Origin: Oscillibacter sp.
GTDB lineage: Bacteria > Bacillota > Clostridia > Oscillospirales > Oscillospiraceae
Assembly: GCA_017447005.1 (NCBI GenBank)
Contig: JAFSOM010000035.1
Span: forward strand, 1 to 7,229
Length of the DNA stretch: 7,229 nucleotides
Direction of reading: 5' to 3'
Positions 6,789-7,229 of this stretch are shown one piece after another. A model generated the notes under the pieces. That model searched no databases. It saw nothing but the letters and a program-made list of their open reading frames with translations, and had not been told where the DNA came from. Position 1 is the stretch's first letter, and every line of letters begins with the position of its first letter. A program made the translations under genes and the position numbers.

Positions 6789-7229
6789 AGCTCTCCCGTT
6801 CCTCAAAAGACGCGATATTCGTTATCACGGGGCGGACGTATCCGAACGAGCCGTCAGGCCGCAGACGGTCGCCCGCTACAATCGCCTGTCCCTTGCGCAA
6901 TAGACGCAACGCGCCGCCTGCCGACGCCGTACTGTCCAGTTGTCTGGCCACTCTCGGAAGCTCGTCGTCGGTCGGCTTGAAGTATAGTTTGAAAGACGCC
7001 TGTTGCAAGCGTACAATTTCGTCGTCGCTGAGAACTTTAAGAGACTGCGTGGCGAACCATGCCGACCATCCGAATTTTCGCCCTTCGGTTAGAATCATCG
7101 CGCTTGGAGAATCCGCTTTATGGGAAAGATTCTGCGCCTCGTCCAGCACGACCACAAAGGGCTTTGTCTTATCGCCGTATTTCTTGTTATAATGCCACGC
7201 GTCCCAAAGCATCAGCTCCGTGATAATCA
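6775..7229 (-). CDS. HerA/DndH(DptH)-like ATPase, C-terminal 150 residues, cut by window edge
   Basis: This is the C-terminal end of a hexameric-translocase-type ATPase. The Walker B strand is PFVVVLDEAQNLS (Asp-Glu at 7143-7138). A HerA/FtsK-type block follows, ILTEGRKFGWSAWFATQ, ending in the sensor Thr-Gln, and then LSDDEIVRLQQASFKLYFKP. The P-loop would lie beyond the right edge. The frame is open to the edge, so the Met at 7212 is internal. HerA-fold ATPases pump or unwind DNA, and a related protein (DndH/DptH) is the motor of the DndFGH restriction complex. The ssDNA system SspFGH has an equivalent role, and this could be its ATPase, but the fragment is too short to decide. The stop lies inside the DUF4007 gene (14-nt overlap), so the genes are co-translated and probably co-functional. 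A generic HerA helicase from another defence system is the main alternative. Confidence 0.82.
   Translation of the reverse strand, partial: IITELMLWDAWHYNKKYGDKTKPFVVVLDEAQNLSHKADSPSAMILTEGRKFGWSAWFATQSLKVLSDDEIVRLQQASFKLYFKPTDDELPRVARQLDSTASAGGALRLLRKGQAIVAGDRLRPDGSFGYVRPVITNIASFEERESYGKE

Noticed and set aside
6789..6806. Longer DUF4007 start at TTG (6806)
   Set aside because: The ATG at 6788 has a GGGAG site and gives an N-terminus (NLNFHQTF) of the kind expected for the family.
1..7229. CRISPR arrays, tRNA or rRNA genes, insertion sequences
   Set aside because: No regularly spaced repeats, tRNA-like cloverleaf, rRNA segment, transposase or terminal inverted repeats were seen on either strand.

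Overview
The window looks like part of the chromosome of an anaerobic bacterium. G+C is a little above one half (judged by eye), Shine-Dalgarno sequences are strong (AAGGAGG type), and one promoter matches the sigma-70/sigma-A consensus closely. A flavodiiron protein sits next to a cupin and the start of a Crp/Fnr-like regulator, as in strict anaerobes. A Firmicutes (Clostridia or Negativicutes) or Synergistota host would fit, but I cannot fix the taxon from this sequence.

Left part (1-1784): an oxygen/nitric-oxide defence locus. A bicupin gene (759-1415, minus) is followed in the same direction by a flavodiiron protein gene (642 to the left edge, minus, cut by the window). Diverging from them is a near-consensus promoter (1511-1539, plus) leading into the first part of what appears to be a Crp/Fnr-family regulator (from 1584). 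Between the divergent promoters lies a perfect 18-bp palindrome (1479-1496). Its centre falls at -41.5 from the start point predicted for the cupin promoter, the classical position of a Crp/Fnr activator at a class II promoter. The regulator reading frame loses any family resemblance after about 40 codons, so the gene seems to have been cut off by the DNA to its right.

Right part (1711-7229): three tightly packed minus-strand genes forming the end of a probable phage-defence operon. In transcription order they are the C-terminus of a HerA/DndH-like ATPase (7229 to 6775, cut by the window), a DUF4007-type winged-helix protein (6788-5979) and a 1412-residue P-loop ATPase (5949-1711). The first two overlap by 14 nt and the next gap is 29 nt. 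DUF4007 beside a giant ATPase resembles the SspB-SspC core of single-strand DNA phosphorothioation systems, and a HerA/DndH-like ATPase is typical of the restriction half of phosphorothioate-based defence. The sulfur-handling enzyme (SspD/DndC-like, PAPS-reductase fold) and a cysteine desulfurase are not in the window. They may lie to the right, or this may be a variant that works differently.

The most useful reading is that a defence operon has landed in, or been joined to, a redox-stress regulator. The regulator's promoter and operator remain, and that promoter now points antisense into the 3' end of the defence operon.
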